Assembly (NCBI GenBank): GCA_948919095.1
Contig: CAQYCU010000036.1
Span: 1 to 14,703 of the forward strand
Direction of reading: 5' to 3'
Length of the DNA stretch: 14,703 nucleotides
From: an uncultured Clostridia bacterium
GTDB lineage: Bacteria; Bacillota; Clostridia; TANB77; CAG-508
Below, piece by piece: positions 1 through 6,057 of this stretch (position 1 is its first letter; every line of letters starts with the position of its first letter). Under the pieces are notes generated by a model. That model did not search any database, had not been told where the DNA came from, and was given only the letters and a program-made list of their open reading frames with translations. Position numbers and translations under genes: made by a program.

Positions 1-1927
1 CAATCCTTAGTTCTTTATCTGTTGTTACTATTAGGCTTATTATTTGTGTATCTATGTTATAAATCTCATTGATTGATTCTCTGTTGTCTATAAATATTGG
101 TACTGATGTTCCATAAAATTTGATTAGTGTATTTATAATGTCTAATCCAGCGAGTATTTTGTGTGCATTATTTACATCTGCATATGGGATCCCGTTGACC
201 AGTGTGTCGCAACATTCTACAAGTCCACCATTTATCTGTGTATCAAATAGCCTAAATTTTACTAGTTCAAACTTACTATTTATTGCATTTTCTAATAATT
301 CAACTTTAGTTTTTGTAAATTCCTCTAATGCATATTGTTGTCCTTCTAATTCTTGTATTTTGTTTGAAATAACTTCTTCTTCATTTTGTAATTCTGTTAT
401 ACGTTCCTTTGTTTTTTCTTGTATTTCTCGCTCATTTAAGGTTTTATTTAATTTGTTTATTTCTTCTGTTATTTCTGCTTTTTTATTTTGTAGTCCAGAA
501 ATATCTCCATTTGTTAAATTCTTTACTTTTTCTTCTAGTTCTTCTACTCTTTTAGATTTGTCATTGTATTCTGGACTTGAAGTTACATCAAATGTATTGT
601 AATTTTCTTTTGCTTTTTCTAATTCTGCAATTTTATTATTTATATTTTCTAATTTACTGTTTGTATCTTGAATTTCTTGTTGTATTTTTTCTCTAGCTTT
701 TGTATTTTCATCTATTCTTACATTTATAGCTTGACCTTCTCGGTTTATTGCATCTTGCTCTGTCTTTTTATGTATATTAAAGTTATTTTCAAATTGTTTT
801 TTTATTTCTTCCTTTTGGTCTGTTTCATATTCCCTTTTGCAAGTTGGACATACAAATGAATTTGGATCATATTCTAATTTTTGATTATTAACTATATCCC
901 ATTCTTTATATAATTCTTCTTTTCTTTTTTGGTCTTGCTCTATTTTTGTTTTTCTTTCGTTATCCTCATCTTGTTTTACTCTTATTGTGCTTTCAGCTAT
1001 TCTCTTTTCATTTTGTAAATTAATTAGGTCATTAGAATACTTTTGTGAATACTCTGTTTCTTTTTTTAATTTAAAATCTGCTAGTTCTTGTTTTGCCTCC
1101 GTTAATTCTCCTGCTATTTTCATATTTTCATTTGCTCTAGCTTGTACATCTGTCATTTCTAATTCAATTTTCTGTAATTCCTGGTCATATTGTTCTTTTT
1201 GCTTTTCTATTTCTTCATAATCAATATTGTGTTCGGTTATTAATGTATTTGTTAGTTCATCAATTCTTACTGGTATCGTTTCTTTTTCTTTATTTAAGTC
1301 CTTTATTTTTGCTTGTACTACTTTTTTATAATCATCTATGGACCTTCCTTCTAAATTATCCTTAATTATCTTGAACTCTTCCTTTGAATTTAGAATTTCG
1401 TCATCTGATATTGTTGTTCCAGATATGTTTATTAGTAATTCTCTTCTTTCTGTCCATTTTAATTGGTTGTTGAAGTATGCTGGATCTGTAATTAGCTTAA
1501 ATAAACTTTCTGGTATTAAACTATTGATTTTTTCTTCATAGTCTTTCTTTTTTATTGGTACCTCGTCTATCCAGTAATTAGTTTCGTGTCCAGAAAATTC
1601 TTGTTCTGACTGTCCTCTTTTAGTTACCCATTTTTCATGAAGTATTTTTTTGAATACCATTTTCATTTCATCAACTACTAATGTTGCCTCGACTTCATGA
1701 TCTAAAAAATGAATTGGTTTATTCTCACTATCTAATGTTTTTATATTAAAATCTTTTCTGTCATTGCTATCTTTGTCAAAGAATAGCCATTTAAATGCAT
1801 CAAATATTGTTGTTTTTCCTGTTGCATTTTTTCCATAAATATTTGTATTTTCATTATTAAAATCAATTTCTAAATCTTTTATTCCTTTGAAATTTTTTAA
1901 TTTCAAATTAGATATTTTTATTTTCAT
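1..1927 (-). CDS. Rad50/SbcC-like phage AAA ATPase with zinc hook (3' end outside window)
   Basis: At least 642 codons read from ATG at 1927 leftward off the window edge. The N-terminus has an ABC/SMC-type fold start and a Walker A motif GKNATGKT at residues 32-39. Two long Lys/Glu-rich coiled-coil stretches flank a CPTC zinc hook at residues 360-363, as in Rad50 and SbcC. After the second coil come a motif of the type YADVNNAHKILAGLD, in the place of the ABC signature, and a Walker B-like FIDN with Asp614. This domain order fits phage ATPases that work with an SbcD/gp47-type nuclease in recombination-dependent replication or end processing. Such a nuclease or an ssDNA-annealing protein would be expected further left. 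The start overlaps the preceding small gene by 20 nt, which implies translational coupling. The family call is strong. The exact role is inferred. Confidence 0.85.
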   Translation of the reverse strand, partial: MKIKISNLKLKNFKGIKDLEIDFNNENTNIYGKNATGKTTIFDAFKWLFFDKDSNDRKDFNIKTLDSENKPIHFLDHEVEATLVVDEMKMVFKKILHEKWVTKRGQSEQEFSGHETNYWIDEVPIKKKDYEEKINSLIPESLFKLITDPAYFNNQLKWTERRELLINISGTTISDDEILNSKEEFKIIKDNLEGRSIDDYKKVVQAKIKDLNKEKETIPVRIDELTNTLITEHNIDYEEIEKQKEQYDQELQKIELEMTDVQARANENMKIAGELTEAKQELADFKLKKETEYSQKYSNDLINLQNEKRIAESTIRVKQDEDNERKTKIEQDQKRKEELYKEWDIVNNQKLEYDPNSFVCPTCKREYETDQKEEIKKQFENNFNIHKKTEQDAINREGQAINVRIDENTKAREKIQQEIQDTNSKLENINNKIAELEKAKENYNTFDVTSSPEYNDKSKRVEELEEKVKNLTNGDISGLQNKKAEITEEINKLNKTLNEREIQEKTKERITELQNEEEVISNKIQELEGQQYALEEFTKTKVELLENAINSKFELVKFRLFDTQINGGLVECCDTLVNGIPYADVNNAHKILAGLDIINTLIKFYGTSVPIFIDNRESINEIYNIDTQIISLIVTTDKELRI

Positions 1928-2087
1928 TTATTATCTCTTGCTCCCTTCTTATATTATTTCTATCTTGTATCCTTCTAGGAATAACTATTGTCGCATTACA
2001 TACATCACAGCACTTTCCATCATTTACAGGTTGTGCATTGTTTCCATATTCTTCATATGGTTTCCCACAAATACTACATAGGCTCAT
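1908..2087 (-). CDS. Small four-cysteine zinc-binding phage protein (59 aa)
   Basis: The 59-aa frame starts at ATG 2087 after AAAGGAGATAAAA, a strong ribosome site. Cys4 and Cys7 (CSIC) and a CCDVC group at residues 26-30 provide enough ligands for one zinc site. The middle section reads GNNAQPVNDGKCC, and the C-terminal third is charged and rich in Asn, Arg and Glu. Proteins with this GNNAxPVxxGxCCxxCN pattern are common in phages of Firmicutes, but I know no function for them. The last 20 nt overlap the start of the ATPase gene, so the two are probably translated together and may act in the same process. Treated as a real gene because of the ribosome site, cysteine spacing and tight coupling. 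Confidence 0.8.
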   Translation of the reverse strand: MSLCSICGKPYEEYGNNAQPVNDGKCCDVCNATIVIPRRIQDRNNIRREQEIINENKNI

Positions 2088-2173
2088 TTTTATCTCCTTT
2101 CTGCTCTTGATTTCTAAAATTCTATGTGCTAGAATAAAATCAAAGCATTTTTCAAAGTGTTTTATAGAACTAT

Positions 2174-2494
2174 TTATTTACTTTGGCGGTATTTGGTAGT
2201 TCTATTATTTTGTGCTAATACATCTAATCCATATAAATCAACTGCTAATCTTTTATAATGCTCGGATGCAATTTCTTTCATTTTTCTCGTTGCAAGTTGC
2301 GAATTGTTATAGTGATTTGCTTCTCCTATATCAATGATTCTTTTTAATGTACCAAGCATATCTTGTTTTAGATCCTTTATTTCATTGTTTTTATGTTCCA
2401 GTTGTGAATTCAAAAGGTCTATCTTAAAGTCTTTATCCCTTACTAAGTTTGCTGACATATTATCTTCAGTTTCTTTCATATGTTTTGCTCCCAT
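2174..2494 (-). CDS. Hypothetical phage early protein, 106 aa
   Basis: Not recognised. The frame starts at ATG 2494, right after the stop codon of the preceding 37-aa gene (TAGATG), with a purine block GGGGGGAG as ribosome site inside that gene's last codons. The protein is hydrophilic, rich in Lys, Asn and Glu, and probably mainly helical. A heptad-like stretch lies around residues 25-60. There is no signal peptide, membrane segment or cysteine. An ~86-nt gap separates it from the zinc-binding protein gene downstream, with no clear terminator, so it likely belongs to the same leftward early transcript. An in-frame ATG six codons in is an alternative start, but the upstream one has the better ribosome site. 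Confidence 0.7.
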   Translation of the reverse strand: MGAKHMKETEDNMSANLVRDKDFKIDLLNSQLEHKNNEIKDLKQDMLGTLKRIIDIGEANHYNNSQLATRKMKEIASEHYKRLAVDLYGLDVLAQNNRTTKYRQSK

Positions 2495-2608
2495 CTATCT
2501 CCCCCCTTTCAAAAGTTTTAAATTATTTTTCATAATTCTTAATGTTTCCTTCATCTTGTTGTATCTATATATGATAAATAAACTTTTCACATAAATTTTA
2601 AGATTCAT
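2495..2608 (-). CDS. Hypothetical 37-aa phage early protein
   Basis: A short frame from ATG 2608 to TAG at 2495-2497. It is supported by one of the best ribosome sites in the operon (AGGAGG, 6 nt before ATG) and by exact packing: the preceding gene ends 2 nt upstream and the next starts at the base after the stop. The AGGAGG also encodes the Gly-Gly end of the upstream gene. The product is very basic (about ten Lys and Arg) with a short hydrophobic aromatic patch SLFIIYRY. No function is recognised. It could act mainly as a translational relay to the next gene. Confidence 0.6.
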   Translation of the reverse strand: MNLKIYVKSLFIIYRYNKMKETLRIMKNNLKLLKGGR

Positions 2609-2610
2609 CT

Positions 2611-2895
2611 TTATCCTCCTAATCCTTTTATAAAATTTATGATTCCTCTTTTTAGCTTTTGTATTTCTGTTCTATAACATTCTAATTCTGTAAGTATTTG
2701 TCGTTTCTCATCAAGAAATTCTTTTTCTTTTCTTTCAAAAGTATTTGCATAGTTTTTCATTGCTCTCTCTGCTTTTTCTAACTCCTCAATTTGTTTTCTC
2801 ATTGCCGTATATTCCTCTATCGTAATTACCATTTCATCTTCACGAACTCTTGCATTAAATACTTCTTTTTCATTATCACATCTATCTTTTTCCAT
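2611..2895 (-). CDS. Hypothetical coiled-coil phage protein, 94 aa
   Basis: The chosen start is ATG 2895, preceded by a purine-rich AAAGGGAAGAG. An upstream ATG at 2931 in the same frame lacks a ribosome site and would lie inside the preceding gene. The protein has an N-terminal strand-like part with MVITIEEYTAMRKQIEELE, followed by a long Lys/Glu helix from about residue 30 to 80 with coiled-coil periodicity, and a hydrophobic tail ending IINFIKGLGG. Many Firmicutes phages encode similar short coiled-coil proteins near their replication genes, without known function. It overlaps the upstream gene by 14 nt. A specific role cannot be given. Confidence 0.65.
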   Translation of the reverse strand: MEKDRCDNEKEVFNARVREDEMVITIEEYTAMRKQIEELEKAERAMKNYANTFERKEKEFLDEKRQILTELECYRTEIQKLKRGIINFIKGLGG

Positions 2896-3118
2896 GCTTA
2901 CTCTTCCCTTTCTTTTCTTCACTTTCTTCATAAATTGTTTCTATAATAAGTATTAGTATTAATCCGAAAATTGGTATTAGCCATTCCCCACCATAAGCCG
3001 TATGTCCTCGTATTTTGTTTGCATAAATTATTGCTATTGGAGTTAATATAATAGTTGTTAGAATTATTAATGTTTCAATTGTTCTAATTATGAATTTCTT
3101 TTTATTTCTAATTCTCAT
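2882..3118 (-). CDS. Small two-segment membrane protein, 78 aa
   Basis: The start is ATG 3118 with AAAGGAG about 9 nt upstream. After a basic N-terminus there is a hydrophobic segment at about residues 10-33 (IETLIILTTIILTPIAIIY), a short loop containing RGHTAYGGEW, a second hydrophobic segment at about 45-60 (LIPIFGLILILIIE), and a highly charged Glu/Lys tail. This predicts a two-pass membrane protein with both ends on the same side. It sits in the early operon, not next to an endolysin, so a holin role is not supported by context. Superinfection exclusion or membrane association of replication are possible guesses only. It overlaps both neighbours by 11-14 nt. Confidence 0.7.
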   Translation of the reverse strand: MRIRNKKKFIIRTIETLIILTTIILTPIAIIYANKIRGHTAYGGEWLIPIFGLILILIIETIYEESEEKKGKSKHGKR

Positions 3119-3221
3119 TTACATTCACTCCTTTCTTCTTTTCAAAACTTGTTTTAATAATTACATTATTTTTTTGTGCAATTATCGATATTAGTGCTAA
3201 ATATACTTTTTCAACATTCAT
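3108..3221 (-). CDS. Hypothetical 37-aa protein coupled to antirepressor gene
   Basis: The short frame runs from ATG 3221 to TAG at 3108-3110. Its ATG shares bases with the antirepressor stop codon (ATGA), and it has a strong AGGAGG at 3226-3231. Translation is therefore probably coupled to the antirepressor. The product begins MNVEKVYLALISIIAQ, an amphipathic or weakly hydrophobic helix, and ends in a Lys/Asn-rich tail. Its 3' end overlaps the start of the two-segment membrane protein by 11 nt. No family is recognised. The ribosome site lies 8 nt downstream of the segment that a candidate antisense RNA (6052-6136) could pair with, so this gene would be the first to feel such pairing. Confidence 0.6.
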   Translation of the reverse strand: MNVEKVYLALISIIAQKNNVIIKTSFEKKKGVNVNEN

Positions 3222-4051
3222 ATTTCCTCCTTTGAATTTTGTGTGGTTGTCGCATTTTTATTTAAAAATTTATTTATAAAGTAAACTTGACCTTTTCCCG
3301 TAACTTTAGGTGTTTTATTTACACTGATATGCCCATCTGCATGAGTAATTGTAGTTTCTTTTATTTCAAATAATCCTTGGTTCATTGCCTTTTGTGTTGG
3401 CATATTATAATCAGTTCCTTTGCGGTTTATTAAATAATTGTTAATCCTAAGCCATTCAAATAATCTATTTTGCCCTATATCATGCCCATTTTGTTTTATC
3501 AGTTTTGCTAGTTCTCCTATTAAGATACTTGTTTTACTTGCAGTTACTGAATTAGCAAATAGTACTTTAGGTCTTTGTTCTTCTAATTCTCCTTCTAATT
3601 GCATATTTTTCTGTTTTAGCATTTTTACTTTCCTATTTAGTACGTCCATCGCTTTAAGCACTAATTCATCTTCGGTCATATTTTCTTCTCCAGCTATATA
3701 TCCGCCTGTTTTGCGAACACTTGGTAAAACTTCATCAAATACCCAACTTTCAAATTTCTCTGCACTTGGCAATTTTGAGTGTGTGATTAACCTATATAGA
3801 TTTCCTTCATCAATAAAATTTTTTTCTACCATCTGAATTGCTGGTGTTCCATCCTTTTTATATCCTGTTTGTACCCCTACCTCACGTTTCGTTACCCCAT
3901 CTTTTTTGCAATGGTCAATTATAGCTTTATGTGGATTGACATATCCCAACATTCTCGCTGAGCCTGTTGCTTCAAATTCAAATTTCCCTTTTTCTTCTAT
4001 TATTTGGATTTCTCCAAATTCTTGACTTTTAAATATTTGCAAATCTTTCAT
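3218..4051 (-). CDS. ant: Phage antirepressor, BRO-N plus KilAC domains (277 aa)
   Basis: The N-terminal part (about residues 5-115) is a BRO-N/Ant-type domain. It has the ATGSARMLGYVNPHKAI core, an EGNLYRLITHSKLPSAEKFESW motif near 82-103 and the DEVLPSVRKTGGY ending typical of this family. A linker with coiled-coil character (about 125-160) leads to a KilAC domain (about 163-265) that includes the FANSVTASKTSILIGELAK start and the QNRLFEWLR segment. Family members act as antirepressors or DNA-binding regulators that lift repression during lytic growth. The start is ATG 4051 with AAAGGAGGAGTATTA upstream. The gene follows the Cro-like gene on the leftward early transcript, with a copy of the operator repeat in the gap. 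The last codons (3240-3254) match a candidate antisense RNA by perfect complementarity. Confidence 0.9.
   Translation of the reverse strand: MKDLQIFKSQEFGEIQIIEEKGKFEFEATGSARMLGYVNPHKAIIDHCKKDGVTKREVGVQTGYKKDGTPAIQMVEKNFIDEGNLYRLITHSKLPSAEKFESWVFDEVLPSVRKTGGYIAGEENMTEDELVLKAMDVLNRKVKMLKQKNMQLEGELEEQRPKVLFANSVTASKTSILIGELAKLIKQNGHDIGQNRLFEWLRINNYLINRKGTDYNMPTQKAMNQGLFEIKETTITHADGHISVNKTPKVTGKGQVYFINKFLNKNATTTQNSKEEI
3240..3254 (-). promoter_or_regulatory. Candidate antisense-RNA target in the antirepressor 3' end
   Basis: The antirepressor mRNA reads TGCGACAACCACACA here (codons about 265-270), and the same 15-mer occurs on the opposite strand at 6087-6101. An RNA read leftward from 6136 would therefore pair with this site over 15 bp, eight of them G-C. 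The duplex would end 8 nt before the Shine-Dalgarno of the coupled 37-aa gene. A shared 15-mer with this GC content is very unlikely by chance in such AT-rich DNA. Confidence 0.5.
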
Positions 4052-4072
4052 TAATACTCCTCCTTTTTGTTA

Positions 4073-4087
4073 GTGATTTTTTTTCAC
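4073..4087. promoter_or_regulatory. Operator-like inverted repeat O1 (GTGA-T7-TCAC)
   Basis: GTGATTTTTTTTCAC is identical over 15 bp to two copies in the repressor/Cro intergenic region. It lies in the 39-nt gap between the Cro-like stop and the antirepressor ribosome site, about 260 bp from the nearest other copy. No convincing promoter is seen here, so it may act as a roadblock or a looping site rather than by blocking RNA polymerase binding. Confidence 0.7.
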
Positions 4088-4090
4088 GTT

Positions 4091-4309
4091 TTATTGCAAA
4101 ATAATAACATCTTTATAGTCTATTTTTTTTCTCACACAATATGTAATTAACTTATTACATAGCTTAGAACTCTCTATCATATCAATGTCTCTATTGATTA
4201 GCCTATTTACATATTCCCTACTAATCCCTATTTCATCTGCAAAAAAAGCTTGATTATCTCTAAATTTTTCCTGTATTAATCTTAATAGTTCTTCTTTCCT
4301 TATTTTCAA
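4091..4309 (-). CDS. Cro-like helix-turn-helix phage regulator (72 aa)
   Basis: This short DNA-binding protein has a predicted helix-turn-helix of the Cro/C1 type at about residues 19-41 (NQAFFADEIGISREYVNRLI) and little else, as expected for Cro. It is the first gene of the leftward early transcript, directly behind a near-consensus promoter and operator O2. I place the start at TTG 4309 because GAGGTGAT, an excellent anti-SD match, sits 4 nt upstream of it. A GTG at 4318 would use part of that ribosome site as coding sequence. The likely role is repression of the lysogeny promoter in lytic growth. Which operators it prefers cannot be read from the sequence. Confidence 0.8.
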   Translation of the reverse strand: MKIRKEELLRLIQEKFRDNQAFFADEIGISREYVNRLINRDIDMIESSKLCNKLITYCVRKKIDYKDVIILQ

Positions 4310-4332
4310 TGTTATCACCTCTTTCTTTTTTC

Positions 4333-4347
4333 GTGATTTTTTTTCAC
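4333..4347. promoter_or_regulatory. Operator-like inverted repeat O2
   Basis: This copy, GTGATTTTTTTTCAC, is flanked by an extra C and G that extend the dyad to 17 bp. It covers roughly +4 to +18 of the leftward early promoter, in the 5' leader of the Cro-like gene. Protein bound here would block early transcription. Confidence 0.8.
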
Positions 4348-4357
4348 GTTCGAAATT

Positions 4358-4385
4358 ATTATACCATTACAAATTTTATTGTCAA
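4358..4385 (-). promoter_or_regulatory. Leftward early promoter (PR-like)
   Basis: A perfect TTGACA (-35, 4380-4385) and a perfect TATAAT (-10, 4358-4363), separated by 16 bp, read leftward. Transcription would start near 4351, about 40 nt before the Cro-like start codon. Operator O2 lies just downstream and O3 about 10 bp upstream of the -35, so the promoter can be controlled from both sides. Confidence 0.9.
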
Positions 4386-4394
4386 TACTTTTTC

Positions 4395-4409
4395 GTGATT
4401 TTTTTTCAC
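4395..4409. promoter_or_regulatory. Operator-like inverted repeat O3
   Basis: The third exact GTGATTTTTTTTCAC copy lies between the -35 elements of the two divergent promoters. It is 62 bp centre to centre from O2 and 21 bp (two helical turns) from the diverged copy O4. From this position a bound repressor could contact polymerase at either promoter. Confidence 0.8.
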
Positions 4410-4415
4410 TTTATA

Positions 4416-4430
4416 TTGATTTTTTATCAA
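4416..4430. promoter_or_regulatory. Diverged operator-like repeat O4 overlapping the repressor -35
   Basis: TTGATTTTTTATCAA keeps the TGA-N7-TCA spacing of the other operators but changes the outer bases. Its left half is the -35 of the repressor promoter. A weaker site in this place would suit negative autoregulation of the repressor or shut-off by the Cro-like protein. Confidence 0.6.
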
Positions 4431-4444
4431 TTTTCGTTTATACT
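4416..4444 (+). promoter_or_regulatory. Rightward repressor promoter (PRM-like)
   Basis: TTGATT (4416-4421) and TATACT (4439-4444) are separated by 17 bp. Transcription would start near 4451, leaving a leader of only about 16 nt that already contains the ribosome site GGAGGT at 4454-4459. The -35 is embedded in O4, and O3 lies just upstream. Confidence 0.8.
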
Positions 4445-4466
4445 AATAAATATGGAGGTAACTTAA

Positions 4467-5363
4467 ATGTTTGATAAAGAAAAGTTTAGCAAAATAATAA
4501 ACACTATTGTATCCTATCATTACAATAATAATATTGCAGAATTTGCAAGAGCTGTTCCTTTTGACAGAACTTATGCTTCTAAATATTTACATCAAAGACT
4601 TAATACCGCTCCCCCTCCAAGGACATTGCAAAAAATAACTGATGCTTCAAAAGGTGTTACTACTTATACAGAATTATTAAATATTTGTGGATATCTGCCA
4701 TTTGAAATAAATGATAATATTTCATCCTTAGAAAATAAATTATCTGAAGCAATTTTTACAAATAATTTATACAAATTAAATGATTTTGAACTTTCGGAAA
4801 CTGATCTAGCTTATTTAATGGAACTTTTAGTTAATAGAAAAGAGGACAATTCTACAATAGAATCTAAATTAAATAATTTTGCTTTAAAATATCCCGAATC
4901 TAAAACATTGTATACTGTATTAATCGAAATAAATGACAATATTAATAATGCTCTAGTAAATTTGAATAAAAATGGGTACTTGTATCCTATACCTATTTAT
5001 AAAAATAATAAGCATATAGATTTATTTTTAGTATCTGATATTGTTGACTATGCCAATTATAATGTTCCTGTGGATATGTCATTTAATGATTTCTTTGCAT
5101 TATTAATTGATACTGATAAAATGTTTCCTTTGTTAGATGTTAATGATATTGCAATTATCCAAAAAAGCAAAGAGTTAGAAAATGGACAAATTGTTGCAGT
5201 ATATTCTACTACTAAAGAATGTTGTTTGATTGGGAAATTATTTAGATATGAAAATATAATTGAATTATCATACTTAAACTCTAAATCAGAAAAATTCATT
5301 GTTAATGATATAAAATTTTTAGGAAAAGTTATAAAAGCAGAAAACCAAAGTGCTTTTAAATAA
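4467..5363 (+). CDS. CI-like phage repressor, HTH plus S24-like domain lacking the catalytic Ser (298 aa)
   Basis: The N-terminus (about residues 5-60) is a helix-turn-helix DNA-binding domain. A helical linker of about 100 residues is longer than in most CI proteins. The C-terminal part from about 175 to 290 follows the LexA/CI S24 fold, with motifs such as DVNDIAIIQK, NGQIVAVYS and FLGKVIKA. Where active members have GDSM, this protein has TDKM: Lys218 replaces the nucleophilic Ser. The VKR position of the catalytic Lys reads IGK (255-257). Self-cleavage therefore looks impossible, and the domain probably serves dimerisation only. The start is ATG 4467 with GGAGGT 7 nt upstream. It heads the rightward lysogeny operon. 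Confidence 0.85.
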   Translation: MFDKEKFSKIINTIVSYHYNNNIAEFARAVPFDRTYASKYLHQRLNTAPPPRTLQKITDASKGVTTYTELLNICGYLPFEINDNISSLENKLSEAIFTNNLYKLNDFELSETDLAYLMELLVNRKEDNSTIESKLNNFALKYPESKTLYTVLIEINDNINNALVNLNKNGYLYPIPIYKNNKHIDLFLVSDIVDYANYNVPVDMSFNDFFALLIDTDKMFPLLDVNDIAIIQKSKELENGQIVAVYSTTKECCLIGKLFRYENIIELSYLNSKSEKFIVNDIKFLGKVIKAENQSAFK

Positions 5364-5388
5364 TAATAATTGAAAGGGGAAATAAACT

Positions 5389-5886
5389 ATGTTTTGTAAA
5401 AATTGTGGAAAAGAATTACTATCAAATGAAAAATATTGTTCTGATTGTGGAAAATCAGTTATCTCTGAACAAGCTTCGTGTAAAAATGATAAAACTGCAA
5501 AAAGGAATAAAAGTAAAGGAAAAATTACTGGCATTGTTCCAGGATTGTTATTAATTATGTTTATAGCCATTATAATAGGATTTGTAAATCTAACCTCTAC
5601 TCAAACTAACTCAAATCCTACTAATGTAAATGAAAATACCAGCTCTAATAATAATTCTAAAGGTGCACTCATCACACTTGATGAATTTAATAAAATAGAA
5701 ACTGGAATGTCTTATGAAGATGTTGTTAATATTATTGGAGCAAATGGAACTTTAAGTTCTGAATCTAGTATAGGTAATTATACCACTCAAATATATACTT
5801 GGTATGGTAGCGTATTTGGTGCTAATGCAAATGTTACTTTTCAAAATGGTAAAGTAGTTGGTAAAGCACAAGCGGGATTACACTAA
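5389..5886 (+). CDS. Zinc-ribbon membrane protein with DUF3862-type C-terminal domain (165 aa)
   Basis: The order is a zinc ribbon with Cys3, Cys6, Cys17 and Cys20 (CKNCGKE...CSDCGK), a basic Lys-rich stretch, one membrane helix at about 46-68, a Ser/Thr/Asn-rich linker, and a C-terminal domain from about 95. That domain, with ITLDEFNKIETGMSYEDVVNIIG and a YTWYG strand, resembles DUF3862/SmpA-like folds. The predicted topology puts the zinc ribbon in the cytoplasm and the globular domain outside. It lies 25 nt after the repressor with AAAGGGGAAA as ribosome site and so should be expressed in the lysogen. That fits a lysogenic-conversion (moron) or superinfection-exclusion factor, but the function is unknown. 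DUF3862 proteins are frequent in Firmicutes genomes and phages. Confidence 0.75.
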   Translation: MFCKNCGKELLSNEKYCSDCGKSVISEQASCKNDKTAKRNKSKGKITGIVPGLLLIMFIAIIIGFVNLTSTQTNSNPTNVNENTSSNNNSKGALITLDEFNKIETGMSYEDVVNIIGANGTLSSESSIGNYTTQIYTWYGSVFGANANVTFQNGKVVGKAQAGLH

Positions 5887-5901
5887 AAGGATGTGGAAAT
5901 A

Positions 5902-6057
5902 ATGATTAGTGAAAAAGAAAAAAGAATTTGGAAAGAATTAGCGAAAAATGGAATTCATAACGAAAAAGAATTAGATAAAGCAATAAAAAATATGAAACCA
6001 CTAAATATAGGTGGATTTGTAAATAAATTAGAAAAAAATGATAAAGATAATAATTAA
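5902..6057 (+). CDS. Hypothetical small helical protein, 51 aa, in lysogeny operon
   Basis: The frame runs from ATG 5902 to TAA 6055-6057 and starts 15 nt after the preceding stop. The ribosome site is modest (AAGGATGTGG). The product is highly charged and helical: MISEKEKRIWKELAK, then a turn with NGIHNEKELDKAIKNMKPLNIGGF and a charged tail. Codon use matches its neighbours. Its position between the membrane protein and the integrase, and its compact helix-loop-helix look, make a small regulator possible, for example a recombination directionality factor. Nothing in the sequence proves this. Confidence 0.6.
   Translation: MISEKEKRIWKELAKNGIHNEKELDKAIKNMKPLNIGGFVNKLEKNDKDNN

Noticed and set aside
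120..2081. Rightward open frames opposite the ATPase gene
   Set aside because: The leftward frame has Walker A, a CPTC zinc hook and coiled coils throughout. The rightward frames have no domain signal.
2896..2931. Upstream ATG (2931) as start of the coiled-coil protein
   Set aside because: There is no ribosome site, and the extra 12 residues come from a region that encodes the charged tail of the neighbouring membrane protein in another frame.
2882..3118. Two-segment membrane protein as a holin
   Set aside because: It lies within the early operon, with no endolysin or late genes nearby. Two hydrophobic segments alone are not enough.
4073..4410. GTGA-T8-CAC copies as a CRISPR-like or terminator series
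   Set aside because: Spacing is irregular, the units are short dyads placed at promoters, and there are no spacers. The stems are too short for terminators. Operators explain them better.
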